Below, piece after piece: positions 1 through 9,603 of a stretch of 64,000 bases of DNA (position 1 is its first letter; the number at the start of each line of letters is the position of its first letter). This DNA is from Flavihumibacter profundi. Its GTDB lineage: Bacteria; Bacteroidota; Bacteroidia; Chitinophagales; Chitinophagaceae. Location: the NCBI RefSeq assembly GCF_020076305.1, contig NZ_JAIQXE010000001.1:124001-188000 (forward strand), given 5' to 3'. A program made the position numbers and the translations under genes. The notes under the pieces were generated by a model. It was not told the origin of the DNA and searched no databases. It saw nothing but the letters and a program-made list of their open reading frames with translations.

Positions 1-1
1 A

Positions 2-223
2 GTCAGGATCATCCAAACACCACAAACTTTTTTCTCTGACCTGATCAAATCGGCCTTTGAACAGGATTTCCATGAGTCTTTTACAGATGAGGCAAGTGTA
101 GTTGAAAAACTGGGCGTTAAGATCAACCTCATTGAAGGGGAAAGCAGTAATATTAAAATTACCCGTCCACTCGACCTGCTGATTGCAGAGAGGGTGCTTG
201 AAGAAAGGGAAATGGGTCTCTGA
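2..223 (+). CDS. ispD: IspD (2-C-methyl-D-erythritol 4-phosphate cytidylyltransferase), C-terminal part
   Basis: This is the 3' end of a gene that begins before the window; 73 codons are visible, ending in TGA. The translated piece carries family hallmarks of IspD: QTPQTF near its start, then TDEASVVEKLG, and EGESSNIKITRPLDL near the C-terminus. IspD transfers CMP from CTP to methylerythritol phosphate, the third step of the MEP isoprenoid pathway, in the cytosol. It is convergent with the minus-strand gene whose stop codon starts right after this one, so there is no intergenic space. The identification rests on these motifs; the N-terminal nucleotide-binding half is not visible. Confidence 0.9.
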   Translation, partial: VRIIQTPQTFFSDLIKSAFEQDFHESFTDEASVVEKLGVKINLIEGESSNIKITRPLDLLIAERVLEEREMGL

Positions 224-1144
224 TTATTTTTTTAACCATTTTAAAAAGGCGGGTAACCGGTTTAATTTAATTACCGGGTAATGTTCTTCTATTGCCCCGT
301 AGCTGCTGTAGAAAAAAGCCAGGTTACGTATATCCGAGCCTTCAAAATCCAGTGTTAAATCAAGACCTGCATGATCTTTAATAAAGGCATCAATCAGGGC
401 ATGGGAAGCACCCGCTGTTTTCCCGTCAGGATGATTGCCCACTAAAATGTAATAAGCCCTTTTAGTTGAGAAGAGGAAGACACAGGAGGCCAGTAATACG
501 CCTTGCTGGTTCCTGACCCCATAAGTTACCGCTGCCTGTTTTGAAGCCATACGGTTGTATAATTTTTCAAACCGGGTATAGGTTTCATGATCTATCAGGC
601 CGGGTATGCTATAAGACCTGGCAAGTGCAATTACTTCGGCAACCGGAAATCCTTTGTCAACATAATAATGCAGGTCTGCACACTTCCTGATATTCCTTTT
701 AAGGTTTTGCCGGTATGCACCATAAATCGTTGGATAGTCGTGGCGAAGGGACAAAATATAATTTGCCCTTTGCTGCAAAGCGAATTTTTCCAGCCTGAAG
801 TTATTACCTGCATTAAGCGGGAAATCCCAATACCTGAATTTTTCGGGAATGGCCTGCAGGAAGGCTTCTACAATTGCTGCTGTTAAATGATTCCCGAAAA
901 GACCCAGGGCCGCACAGAAAGGTGGATAATAGAGGTAATAGACTCCCCATTTTTTTCGCCATACCAGGGGCATTACAGCTTCATAATTGTTAAGAACCAG
1001 GCCATCCCAATCACTGCACATGCCATCTAGCCATTCACTTTGCGCATATATTACGCCATTATCCGATGATTCAATACAGCGGTCCCATGCAATGGTATCC
1101 AGCTCCCGGCGTTTTTTATATTGTATGTTTAATGCGTTTGTCAT
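224..1144 (-). CDS. FemAB/GNAT-like acyltransferase family protein
   Basis: A 306-residue protein resembling the FemAB-like or GNAT-fold acyltransferases that Bacteroidota use in envelope or polysaccharide gene clusters. Visible features are an aromatic-rich N-terminal half (YLYYPPF), a central NLKRNIRKC segment and a C-terminal FEGSDIRNLAFFYSSYGA segment, which resembles the end of FemAB-like domains. The ATG at 1144 lies one base after the stop of the preceding M1 peptidase gene; an upstream in-frame TTG at 1198 would overlap that gene by 53 bases and is less likely. It is the last gene of a four-gene operon with a sugar-phosphate transferase, suggesting a role in modifying a surface polymer. 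Substrate unknown; family assignment is moderately sure. Confidence 0.65.
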   Translation of the reverse strand: MTNALNIQYKKRRELDTIAWDRCIESSDNGVIYAQSEWLDGMCSDWDGLVLNNYEAVMPLVWRKKWGVYYLYYPPFCAALGLFGNHLTAAIVEAFLQAIPEKFRYWDFPLNAGNNFRLEKFALQQRANYILSLRHDYPTIYGAYRQNLKRNIRKCADLHYYVDKGFPVAEVIALARSYSIPGLIDHETYTRFEKLYNRMASKQAAVTYGVRNQQGVLLASCVFLFSTKRAYYILVGNHPDGKTAGASHALIDAFIKDHAGLDLTLDFEGSDIRNLAFFYSSYGAIEEHYPVIKLNRLPAFLKWLKK

Positions 1145-1145
1145 G

Positions 1146-3902
1146 TTATAGTCCAGCTTTCGCCAATAATTTCCTGCTGCTGATTTTCTGTATGTCAATA
1201 CTGAAGGAAATCGTTTTCAGGAATTTATTGTTACCCAGGGTTGTTTGGTTATAGTTGCGGAAAACCATGCTGTTTACAACGGGAATATAAATGTTAACCA
1301 ACTCACTGAAGAGGCTGAGTTGAATGCCTGAATCAAACAATAACCTCCCATCTTCATTGTCTGTCTCCCAGGCTTCTGCATAAGTACCGATATCCAGGAA
1401 TACTTTCAGGGGTATCTTTACCGGAAGTAAAGATAATGGGTTGAATTTATGGGGAATACTGGTAGTGAAATTCATCGCTGCCAGCCAGTTATCGGTTTTA
1501 CCGATTTCCTGGCTATACAAATCAGTCCTTACTTTGAATCCGCCATCCCGCAGCATAATTTGCTGGCTCATCCAACCCGAGAATTCATTCCGGCCCACAA
1601 AATAATTTGAATAAGTATAGTCTTCGTATCCATTTGCACCGGTCATGTTCAGGTGGTAGCGATCAAGGGCCAATTGCTTGGAAGCCGTTTTTGTACCATT
1701 GTAAATAAATTTCCCGACAAAAAATCGAAAGTCAAGTCCACCGTTTTTTTCGGCATAGTTGAAAAAATACTGCCCTGTGAATGCCAGCCGGGTAAAGTCT
1801 TTCATAAAATTTATGGTTGCATCAAATGCATAAGGGTATAAAGCCCTGTGATCAGCATAATAGAATTTCAGCTCTTGCAGGTTTCGGTTCAGTGCCTGTT
1901 TGGTAAGCATGGTGCTGGTGTCTGTACCAACAATGCTGGTTTGGATATCCGATGATTCTTCCCTGAAGAAAAAGGATTTCAGTTGCAGGAATCTTTCCCT
2001 TTTGGATAAGGGGCTTCGTTCTTTCATGGAGAACTTCAGGTAAGGAGAAAATTTACTGTAATGCAAAACCTGTTGCTCAGATTCATAAGTCAGCTGGTTC
2101 CCGGCAAAACGGGAAAGATTTATGCCTGCTTCAACCTGTTGCAGGTTACCCGCCGGGTACCAATTATAAGATAGGTTTGCCAATCCGGCAAAGCTCTTAC
2201 TTTTAGTGCCGTACAATGGTGCAATGAAAAACCTGAATCGCGGAAGCGGCAACTGGTAATTGTGGAGGAACCCACCCAGCATAAAGCCATCATAAAAGTT
2301 GTAGCCGGGCAGTGGGCCGATGCCAATAGTTTGGTAATGCGGGTTTCCGCGGAAATCAAATAGGAAGACCGGCTTAATTTTTTTAGGGACAGGGTTTTCC
2401 ATAGGCCCGGTCTTCGATAGCAGGTTGAATATTCCAATGGGTTGCTTACTAACCGTCTCAAATACCTGCTGAAAATCCGAAGGGCCGGGATGATGGAACG
2501 AGAATTCCCGGTAATATTCTTTCATGCAGCTGTCGAATAGCGATCGCCCAAGAGTTTGCTCCAGTTTTTCCAGCCATAACGCTGCCTTGTAATAAGGAAC
2601 CAGTCCGTAGTTTGCGGCATTGAATGCATCAGCGCTGGTTGCAATTGCCTGGTCGCGGTGAATGCTTTCTATTCCACTTAATAATTCAGGTTCCGGATCA
2701 AATGGTAACATATGCGAAAGAAACGCCGGCATTTTCTCAGAATAGTCGGGATGCTGTTGTTCATAGCGCCTGTCGTAATAGGTATCCAGGCCTTCATCGA
2801 GCCACGGGTATAGCCTTTCATTGGAACCCAGTGCAGCATAAAACCAGTTGTGGCCAATTTCATGTTCGATAGTCATTTCCAATTCCCGTTCTGCATAAAT
2901 ATTATTCAGAACAGTAATGGTTGGATATTCCATACCACCATTCTCTTCACCCTGGTAACCATCTACTACCCGGGCAACCGTATAGGGATATTCACCGATA
3001 ACACTGTTCCTGAACCGGATAGCTGATTTTAAATATTGCACACTCTTTTGCCATACCTGTTCATGGCCGGGAAGCTGGTAACTGAACAATTCTATTGTTT
3101 TGCCGGTTGGGGTTACCAGGGTGTCGGCCCGGACAATAAATTTATTAGAAGCAAACCAGGCAAAATCGTGGATGTTTTCCTGGGTATAGTTCAATGTTTT
3201 CAATTTTTCACCAGAAATACCTGTCAATCCTTTTATACTATCATTTAAAACGCCCGTACCTGCAACAATAAAATCATCGGGCACGGTAATGGCAACGGCA
3301 TAGTTGCCAAACTCACTATAAAATTCACCCTGGTCAAGGTAGGGCATAGGGTGCCAGCCGTCTTTATCATAAACTGCAGGTTTGGGATACCATTGCGTAA
3401 TAGCATAAAATCCTTTTTGGTAGCCCATCCTGGAAAATATAGCCGGTAATTTAATGTGGAATACTGAACTTATAACCAGCGACTGGTGGGGTGGAAGAGG
3501 GCTGGGTAAAAGCAGTTTCAGGATATCCTGGTGTACCGGGTGGTCTTCGGTTGTTGCGATAATGCCATCCACAGAAAACTGCAATTGGTTCATATACCCT
3601 CTTTCTTCTTCCCTGCTGAAATAAAAATCAATGCGGTTATTTGCCAGTAACTGTTCACTGAATGCGGTTTTATCATTCCTGTAAGCATTTGGCCAGCAAT
3701 GCATCCAGATGTAATAAAGGGTATCGGGACTATTATTAAAATAGTGCATGCTCTCTGTGCCCTGCAGGCTATGGTCTTTGTCGTTGAGGCTGACTTTGAG
3801 TTGCACATCGCATTGTTGTTGCCATTGGATGGTTTGCGCCTGGCAATTATCTGGCAGGAAAAAAATCAAAGAAAACACAACTGCAGGGAAGGTTGCTTTC
3901 AT
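1146..3902 (-). CDS. M1-family metallopeptidase with C-terminal barrel-like region
   Basis: A 918-residue secreted protein with an N-terminal signal peptide (ends about NCQAQ). The catalytic zinc site is intact: HEIGH with His347, Glu348 and His351, and the third ligand Glu370 in LDEG, the spacing of gluzincin M1 aminopeptidases. Residues about 30-500 are the peptidase part. Residues about 510-918 are not a usual M1 ERAP-like domain: they are rich in alternating aromatic/polar stretches (YYADHRALYPYAF, FTGQYFFNYAEKNGG), like an outer-membrane beta-barrel. It sits in an operon with a polyprenyl glycosylphosphotransferase (stop one base before this ATG) and a FemAB-like protein. M1 assignment is sure; the barrel is inferred from the residue pattern. 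Confidence 0.88.
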   Translation of the reverse strand: MKATFPAVVFSLIFFLPDNCQAQTIQWQQQCDVQLKVSLNDKDHSLQGTESMHYFNNSPDTLYYIWMHCWPNAYRNDKTAFSEQLLANNRIDFYFSREEERGYMNQLQFSVDGIIATTEDHPVHQDILKLLLPSPLPPHQSLVISSVFHIKLPAIFSRMGYQKGFYAITQWYPKPAVYDKDGWHPMPYLDQGEFYSEFGNYAVAITVPDDFIVAGTGVLNDSIKGLTGISGEKLKTLNYTQENIHDFAWFASNKFIVRADTLVTPTGKTIELFSYQLPGHEQVWQKSVQYLKSAIRFRNSVIGEYPYTVARVVDGYQGEENGGMEYPTITVLNNIYAERELEMTIEHEIGHNWFYAALGSNERLYPWLDEGLDTYYDRRYEQQHPDYSEKMPAFLSHMLPFDPEPELLSGIESIHRDQAIATSADAFNAANYGLVPYYKAALWLEKLEQTLGRSLFDSCMKEYYREFSFHHPGPSDFQQVFETVSKQPIGIFNLLSKTGPMENPVPKKIKPVFLFDFRGNPHYQTIGIGPLPGYNFYDGFMLGGFLHNYQLPLPRFRFFIAPLYGTKSKSFAGLANLSYNWYPAGNLQQVEAGINLSRFAGNQLTYESEQQVLHYSKFSPYLKFSMKERSPLSKRERFLQLKSFFFREESSDIQTSIVGTDTSTMLTKQALNRNLQELKFYYADHRALYPYAFDATINFMKDFTRLAFTGQYFFNYAEKNGGLDFRFFVGKFIYNGTKTASKQLALDRYHLNMTGANGYEDYTYSNYFVGRNEFSGWMSQQIMLRDGGFKVRTDLYSQEIGKTDNWLAAMNFTTSIPHKFNPLSLLPVKIPLKVFLDIGTYAEAWETDNEDGRLLFDSGIQLSLFSELVNIYIPVVNSMVFRNYNQTTLGNNKFLKTISFSIDIQKISSRKLLAKAGL

Positions 3903-3903
3903 G

Positions 3904-5313
3904 TCATTTTCCTTTTCCGGATAAGATAATTCGAATAGTATGAAACATGATTTTAAAATCTAGTGCCAGAGAAATATTTTCAATGTAGAGCAGGTCATAT
4001 TTCATTCTTTGCAGCATATCTTCCAGGTTTTCAGCATATCCGAATTGTATCATGCCCCAGGAAGTTAGTCCGGGTTTTACTTTAAGCAGGTACCGGAAAT
4101 AGGGTTCTTTTTCAATGATCCGGTCGATATAGAATTTTCTTTCCGGCCTTGGGCCAACCAGGCTCATTTCATCCCTGAAAATGTTCCAGAGTTGCGGTAG
4201 TTCATCCAGGCGCCATTTGCGCATCACTTTTCCCCAGGAAGTGATCCGGGGGTCTGTATCAGAAGACAGGGCAGGGCCATTTTTCTCCGCATCGGCTACC
4301 ATAGAACGGAATTTGAGTATTGTGAACGGCTTACCTTTATAACCGATCCTTTCCTGCTTGTAGATAATCGGGCCCGGAGATGAAAGCCTTACCCTGATGG
4401 CCACATATACCAATAATGGAAAAAGGATAACCATTCCCGTTATAGCGAAGAAAATATCCAGTAACCTTTTGATGTTTTGTTGCCAAACCGGCATAAGGTT
4501 GGTGTGGATATCTGTGAGAAGTGGACTGAATACATTATCGGTTCTGATTGATCCGGATAATATGCTGATTGCACTGGGCAATAATTTTATTTCAACGTCT
4601 TTGTCGCTTAACCTTTTTATATATTGTTCGGCTTCAGACAGGTGGCTTGTTTCAAGGGCCAGTACAACCAGGTTAATATTATTATTATCAATGATTGACT
4701 CAAGTTCTTCGGGTGTACCGAAATAAGGCAGTTTCTTGCTGAGGCCATTGGGTTGCATGGCTACATAACCACTATAATAGTAACCTGCATTGCGCAGTTG
4801 CTGGCCGGTTGCCTGGAATATATTCCTCGCAATAGTTGTATCGCCTACCAGAATGGTGTTAAACCGGATTGAACCATTCAGCAATTGTTTTTTTGCCCTG
4901 TTCAGCAAGAGCAAACGGCCGGTGAAAGTGAATCCTGTTTGTAAAGCCACCAGCGATAAAAATATAGTATAATAGTAAGCAAGTGTTTTTTGGTCATCAT
5001 TCAGCAAAATCATAAAAAAGATCGCCGTAGAACCAATGAGGCTGGCAATGAATGTAGTTGTGAATTCACGCAACCTTGATTTCTTATAGAGGGACTGGTA
5101 ACTGCCGATCAGGAAATAAAAGAGTACCCAGATAACTGGTAATATGGCGAGTCCTTCAAGTATGCCATTATTGATAAAAAAATGTCCATCCTTCAATACG
5201 GGAAAACCCAGCAGCCTGTTGCGTAAAAGGAAGAAAAGGAACCAGACCAATGCTGCAGCCAGGTAATCGCTCAGGGCGTACCAGGCTGGGTGGATAGGTC
5301 TGGAGGTCTTCAT
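3904..5313 (-). CDS. Polyprenyl glycosylphosphotransferase (WcaJ/WbaP type)
   Basis: A 469-residue integral membrane enzyme that should move a sugar-1-phosphate from a nucleotide sugar to undecaprenyl phosphate, the first step of exopolysaccharide or O-unit assembly at the inner membrane. The N-terminal part has several hydrophobic segments (residues about 10-130), followed by a Rossmann-like region with [11 protein letters not shown], another membrane segment near residue 285 ([16 protein letters not shown]) and the catalytic bacterial sugar transferase domain with [27 protein letters not shown] and GPRPE. Length fits the full-length class. It follows the Gfo/Idh oxidoreductase by 5 bases and precedes the M1 peptidase by 1 base, so all are probably cotranscribed. 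Confidence 0.92.
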   Translation of the reverse strand: MKTSRPIHPAWYALSDYLAAALVWFLFFLLRNRLLGFPVLKDGHFFINNGILEGLAILPVIWVLFYFLIGSYQSLYKKSRLREFTTTFIASLIGSTAIFFMILLNDDQKTLAYYYTIFLSLVALQTGFTFTGRLLLLNRAKKQLLNGSIRFNTILVGDTTIARNIFQATGQQLRNAGYYYSGYVAMQPNGLSKKLPYFGTPEELESIIDNNNINLVVLALETSHLSEAEQYIKRLSDKDVEIKLLPSAISILSGSIRTDNVFSPLLTDIHTNLMPVWQQNIKRLLDIFFAITGMVILFPLLVYVAIRVRLSSPGPIIYKQERIGYKGKPFTILKFRSMVADAEKNGPALSSDTDPRITSWGKVMRKWRLDELPQLWNIFRDEMSLVGPRPERKFYIDRIIEKEPYFRYLLKVKPGLTSWGMIQFGYAENLEDMLQRMKYDLLYIENISLALDFKIMFHTIRIILSGKGK

Positions 5314-5318
5314 ATTTA

Positions 5319-6293
5319 TCAGGTATTGATCGTATTATTGCGGATTTTTTGCAGTATCTGGTGGGCAACTTCCATAGCCCTGAAACCATCCACTTCAGAA
5401 ACTACAGGTACCGTATTATTCAGTATAGCATCCCTGAACTCTTCCAGTTCCAGTTTGATGGCATTTACTTCAGGGACCATCGGGTTGGCTACTGCAATTG
5501 TCTTTTTCCCCTTTGGTGTATCAATATCAAATTCAAAAACATTTTCATCTTTATCAGCTTTCAGGCGTATAACTTCTGTTTTTTTATTCAGGAAGTCGAT
5601 ACCTACATAAGCATCTTTCTGGAACAGGCGCATCTTCCTCATTTTTTTCATGGAAATCCTGCTGGATGTAAGGTTGGCCACGCAACCATTATTAAATTCA
5701 ATGCGCACATTGGCGATATCCGGCGTGTCAGTTAAAACAGAAACCCCGCTTGCAGAAATGTTTTTCACTTCGCTTTTCACCAGGCTCAGGATGATATCAA
5801 TATCGTGAATCATGAGATCAAGGATTACACTTACTTCGGTGCCCCTGGGGTTGAATTGCGCAAGTCGGTGAACTTCCATAAACATAGGGTTCAATTTCAG
5901 CGATTTTGTGGCCAGGAAGGCAGGATTGAAACGTTCTACATGGCCTACCTGAAGTTTGATATTGGATTCCTTTACCAGTTTAACAAGTTCACGGGCCTCT
6001 TCCATGGTATTGGCCAGGGGCTTTTCCACAAAAACATGTTTACCGTTACGTATAGCAAGCTGGCAAAGTTCGAAATGAAAATTAGTAGGCGCGACAATAT
6101 CGGCCGCATCAATCTGGGCTATAAGTTCGGCCGGATCTGTAAATCGCTTTAATTGGTATTTCGCCATAACCTCACTGGCAATCTCATCATTGGGATCGTA
6201 GAAACCTACCAATTCCACATTTTTGATTTCCTTCCAGTTATTCAGGTGAAATTTTCCAAGATGACCAGTACCAAAGACGCCGATTTTCAACAT
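5319..6293 (-). CDS. Gfo/Idh/MocA family oxidoreductase
   Basis: A 324-residue NAD(P)-dependent sugar or amino-sugar dehydrogenase family member. The Rossmann motif GTGHLG lies at residues 8-13, and the family EKP motif at residues 90-92 (VFVEKPLAN) contains the conserved Lys. The C-terminal half matches the Gfo/Idh alpha/beta domain. It is the first gene of the minus-strand operon leading into the polyprenyl glycosylphosphotransferase, so it probably oxidises or epimerises a nucleotide sugar for the same polymer; the exact substrate cannot be read from sequence. About 70 bases separate it from the upstream L,D-transpeptidase-like gene. Confidence 0.9.
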   Translation of the reverse strand: MLKIGVFGTGHLGKFHLNNWKEIKNVELVGFYDPNDEIASEVMAKYQLKRFTDPAELIAQIDAADIVAPTNFHFELCQLAIRNGKHVFVEKPLANTMEEARELVKLVKESNIKLQVGHVERFNPAFLATKSLKLNPMFMEVHRLAQFNPRGTEVSVILDLMIHDIDIILSLVKSEVKNISASGVSVLTDTPDIANVRIEFNNGCVANLTSSRISMKKMRKMRLFQKDAYVGIDFLNKKTEVIRLKADKDENVFEFDIDTPKGKKTIAVANPMVPEVNAIKLELEEFRDAILNNTVPVVSEVDGFRAMEVAHQILQKIRNNTINT

Positions 6294-6363
6294 ACACTTT
6301 AATTAATCCTTCAAAGATAATTAAGCAGTGCATAGGTAGTTCAGCTAAACCGGTTAACCGTAT

Positions 6364-7119
6364 TTACCTTACGAGGTCTGAACGCTGCGCATAATAGGTA
6401 GTTGGCGCATAAATAAACAGGCAGCTGCCATTTTTAATGGTATTGATAATTGGACGGGTAAGTTTTGTAGGAATAGCCGGACAACCCTGTGACCTTCCGA
6501 TATAACCCATGCTGCGAATCATGCCTTCATTGACATAGTCGGCCCCATGCATCACAATAGCGCGGGATTCGGCATTATCATTAATGCCTTTTTCAAGTCC
6601 TTCCAGCCTAAGGGAATAGCCATTGTTACCATAATAAGTGTTTTCAGTGCGGTAAAAACCAGGACTGCTTTTATAGGAAGAAGGGTTGTTTGAAAAATTG
6701 ATGGCCTGCTCTTTGCCCGAATTCCTGCCATGGGCAACATAGGTATTAAAGAGAAGGGATTTGCGCCGGATATCTATTACGTACAGTCTTTTACGGGTAC
6801 TGGGCTGGCTGAAATCAACAATAGTCAGCAGGTCTTCATTCGATAGTTGGTTGCTTTCTTTCAGTTTTTTCCAGCCTTTAATCGCCTGTTCAAAGGCTGT
6901 TGCACTTAATCCGGAATTTTCCAGGTTCATTTGTGTGTAGGCGCTGAAGAAGTCGGCTTTTTCATTTCCATCAGCGACTATTGGGTTCTCTGGTATATTC
7001 AGACCCGAACTATCGGCTGTAGATTTTTTACCGCTAAATGCTGGAATGCCGTTCTCTGAAAAGGATAATAATACGATCGCTATTACGGCAAAAAGTATTC
7101 CGGTTACACGATATTTCAT
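6364..7119 (-). CDS. L,D-transpeptidase catalytic-domain (YkuD_2-like) protein
   Basis: A 251-residue protein with an N-terminal signal or anchor segment (GILFAVIAIVLLSF). The C-terminal half carries the catalytic signature of the murein L,D-transpeptidase family: VMHGADYV followed by GRSQGCPAI with the nucleophile Cys213. Such enzymes cross-link or modify peptidoglycan in the periplasm; the YkuD_2-type branch is common in Bacteroidota but its activity is less well proven. An in-frame TTG five codons upstream (7134) would give a longer form; the ATG at 7119 places the signal segment properly and is preferred. It is 70 bases upstream of the Gfo/Idh gene, possibly in the same transcript. Confidence 0.85.
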   Translation of the reverse strand: MKYRVTGILFAVIAIVLLSFSENGIPAFSGKKSTADSSGLNIPENPIVADGNEKADFFSAYTQMNLENSGLSATAFEQAIKGWKKLKESNQLSNEDLLTIVDFSQPSTRKRLYVIDIRRKSLLFNTYVAHGRNSGKEQAINFSNNPSSYKSSPGFYRTENTYYGNNGYSLRLEGLEKGINDNAESRAIVMHGADYVNEGMIRSMGYIGRSQGCPAIPTKLTRPIINTIKNGSCLFIYAPTTYYAQRSDLVR

Positions 7120-7342
7120 GAGCTTTGCCTTCAATACTTAAATCTTTAGTGTCCCATAAAGACGGCGATTTAAAAAATATGGTTGCCGGTGAACAAGCCC
7201 AAAATTGCAAAATTTGAACAAGTACTAAGTGAACTGGGTAATTTATTTAAAAAAAGGCTCATAGCTGTTGATAAATAGAGTATTAAATATATTAATGACA
7301 ATAATGTGAATTGTTAAAGAACTGTTGCAATTGGGTGGGGTA

Positions 7343-7373
7343 CAAAAAAAACCGCTCCTTTTCAGGCAGCGGC
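7343..7373 (-). terminator. Rho-independent terminator of the outer-membrane barrel gene
   Basis: On the minus strand, stem CCGCT-(G)-CCT pairs with AGG-AGCGG around a short GAAA loop (7352-7372), followed by eight T residues (complement of the A run 7344-7351). It lies 21 bases after the stop codon of the gene at 7394-7993. Confidence 0.8.
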
Positions 7374-7393
7374 TCATTTTTCAGCAGTGTAAT

Positions 7394-7993
7394 TTAGAAA
7401 TTAAAAATGCCATGCACACCAAATGTATTTGGCTTATTCTCATTCAATCCTTTCATATAAGAAAGAAGTATTTCAATGTTGTGGGTTCCCTGGCCAACGC
7501 CAAATCGTACCCCGCCATTCGCAGCGGGACCATATGTTGTTAATGATTTTTCAACTGTTTGCTCATAGGGATTTCCATCATTTGCAATAGTTTCATCGAT
7601 TACATAAGAGCCATGGTTGAGGCCAAACCCGCCTCCGAGGAAATAACCAAAACGATCGCTGGATTCTTTAGAAGAACCCGCCCCCCAATTTATATTCAGC
7701 ATAACAGGGGCATTAATCATGTATTGCAGCGAATTTGAAGTACCATAGTAATTATCATAATTGTAAGAACCGGATACACCAAAAGAAAGGGGGATGCCAA
7801 CTGTTAGGGATGATGATTCTGATTCCATTACAGTAACTCGTGGGGAATACATTAATGTTCCAAAAGCAGATGTTTGTGCTTTTTGCATCGAGTTAACCAA
7901 AAAACCAGTACCAACACCATGCATAAAAGTTTGCGCGTGGGCATGGCCCAGGAATAGGGAGACAACCAGAAATACCGCTAATTTTTTCTTCAT
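7394..7993 (-). CDS. Small outer-membrane beta-barrel-like protein, unknown function
   Basis: A 199-residue exported protein. The ATG at 7993 gives a clean signal peptide (MKKKLAVFLVVSLFLGHAHA, cleavage before QTF); an upstream non-ATG start would add 17 residues before it. The mature part is Gly/Tyr/Ser-rich with amphipathic stretches (SFGVSGSYNYDNYYG, FGYFLGGGFGLNHGSYV) and ends in a phenylalanine (GVHGIFNF), the usual C-terminal beta-signal of outer-membrane barrels. No catalytic motif is visible. A strong terminator follows. No specific family recognised; barrel nature is inferred from the pattern. Confidence 0.7.
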   Translation of the reverse strand: MKKKLAVFLVVSLFLGHAHAQTFMHGVGTGFLVNSMQKAQTSAFGTLMYSPRVTVMESESSSLTVGIPLSFGVSGSYNYDNYYGTSNSLQYMINAPVMLNINWGAGSSKESSDRFGYFLGGGFGLNHGSYVIDETIANDGNPYEQTVEKSLTTYGPAANGGVRFGVGQGTHNIEILLSYMKGLNENKPNTFGVHGIFNF

Positions 7994-8093
7994 TGAATAA
8001 AATTTGCAGCGAACATAATAAAAGTCTTTCGGATATACAAGCAAGTTAGGATAATGGCTTTGTAAAGGTTTTAAATTTGTTTTTCGGATGTAA

Positions 8094-9389
8094 TTATTTA
8101 CTATAAGTATGTCCGGCGTTTACCCAGTTGGCAATCTTCAATTTTTCGGCTGCTGTTAATGGGGCGCCCGGTGGCATGGATCCGTTTGTAGTTGTAGTTT
8201 GTATCCTGCTCCACCGACTTACAATTTCACAATCGGTTAAAAAGTTTACACCACCAGAACTTGAAGAGGTATGGCATGGTGCACATTTTGTGATCAGCAG
8301 GTTTTTAACATCAGTAAATAAAGGGCCGGGAGGCAAAGTCCCGACGGTTACTGATGTTGTTTTTACACAACCTGCCGCATCTTTTGCACCAACCGTATAT
8401 GTGCCTGCTGCTAAATTATTAAAGCTATTTCCTGCCTGGTAAGTGCCACCGTTTATATTAAATGTAAAACCTGTTGAACCTGAAGCGGATACAGTTATAC
8501 TTCCGTTATTGGCTGTGGTTGTACAATTCGTAACGCCAACCGCTGTTCCTGATACTGTAATTGTTTTTCCTGCACATGGATCAACTGAAGTACTGCCTAA
8601 TGTAATTTGTGCTGTTCCTGTGCATCCATTTGAATTTTTTGCAGTCACAGTATAAGTGCCGGCTTTAAGACCAGTGAAACTTCCACTTGATTGGAATGTA
8701 CCGTTATTAATGCTATAAGTAAATCCTGAACCACCGGTTGCTGAGACAGAAATAGTGCCATTGGATTGGTTGGACGCAGGATCTGTTTTGGTTGCTGTAA
8801 CTCCAATTTTAACGCCAGCACAAGGATCAGTTCCAACTAATACGACTTGCACGGTTCCTGTGCATCCGTTAGCATTCTTTGCAGTTATTGTATAAGTTCC
8901 TGCTTTAAGATTTGTAAAGCTGTTGCCTGACTGGAATGCACCATTATTAATACTATACGTATAACCTGATCCACCAGTTGCAGAAGCCGTTATTGACCCG
9001 TTTGACTGCCCTGTTGCCGGGTCTTTTTTAGTTGTAGTTACTGTGATTGTTATCCCTGCACATATATTATTCTGGTCGATCTTTACAGCTATTTCTCCTG
9101 TACAGCCATATGAATTTTTTGTTACAATTTTATAGTTGCCTGCAGAAAGTCCGGTAAAACTGCCGCTTTGCTGGAAATCACCATCATTAAGACTGAATTG
9201 AAAATCTTTACCGCCAGTAGCGGTTGCGGTAATCACACCATCATTTTTAGTTGAAGCATCTTTTTTGGTAACGGTTACCAATACTGTTATCCCTTTACAG
9301 GGATCAATAGTTTCGTGTTGGCAGGAAACAAAGAAAACGATGGCTGCAATAAAAGTAAAGCCTGATAAAAGAGTTATAAACTTTTTCAT
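8094..9389 (-). CDS. Lipoprotein with four SprB-like repeats and a C-terminal c-type cytochrome domain
   Basis: A 431-residue surface or periplasmic lipoprotein. The lipobox FVSC places the lipidated Cys at residue 23. Four consecutive repeats of about 80 residues start at Cys31, Cys110, Cys190 and Cys272; each has the pattern NGSI-ATGG-YSINNG-FQ-SF-L-AGTYT-AKN-GC that resembles the SprB repeat of gliding adhesins. Residues 357-431 are a different domain with heme-binding CAPCH (Cys369, Cys372, His373) and a downstream MPPG (Met405) that could be the second axial ligand. The gene is divergent from the T9SS protein at 9604. A heme domain on an adhesin-like stalk is uncommon; the functional meaning is unknown. 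Confidence 0.8.
   Translation of the reverse strand: MKKFITLLSGFTFIAAIVFFVSCQHETIDPCKGITVLVTVTKKDASTKNDGVITATATGGKDFQFSLNDGDFQQSGSFTGLSAGNYKIVTKNSYGCTGEIAVKIDQNNICAGITITVTTTKKDPATGQSNGSITASATGGSGYTYSINNGAFQSGNSFTNLKAGTYTITAKNANGCTGTVQVVLVGTDPCAGVKIGVTATKTDPASNQSNGTISVSATGGSGFTYSINNGTFQSSGSFTGLKAGTYTVTAKNSNGCTGTAQITLGSTSVDPCAGKTITVSGTAVGVTNCTTTANNGSITVSASGSTGFTFNINGGTYQAGNSFNNLAAGTYTVGAKDAAGCVKTTSVTVGTLPPGPLFTDVKNLLITKCAPCHTSSSSGGVNFLTDCEIVSRWSRIQTTTTNGSMPPGAPLTAAEKLKIANWVNAGHTYSK
8322..9299 (-). repeat. Four tandem ~240-bp coding repeats (SprB-like units)
   Basis: Units at 9063-9299, 8823-9062, 8577-8822 and 8322-8576 encode 79, 80, 82 and 85 residues, each beginning with Cys. Units 2 and 3 are closest in sequence, sharing NGS/TI-SATGGSG-TYSINNG and LKAGTYT-TAKN-NGCTGT; unit 4 is the most diverged and has an extra NC insertion. 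This suggests duplication within the gene, most recently between units 2 and 3. Confidence 0.85.
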
Positions 9390-9603
9390 AAGTACTGGAT
9401 TGTGAACTTAGGTTTCCAATATCTGTGCCAGTAAGCCTTTTATGTGGATAACTATTGTTTTAGAACTCCATAGTATTTTTGGGAATCAGGTAGTAGCATT
9501 ACCTGGCTGGTATGTCCTGGCAGTTTTGTAGAATTTAAGGTAAAGAGTATATTTATCAGTTATTTGGATATTCAACTCCTTCTTTTAAAGTAAGCTGTTA
9601 AAA

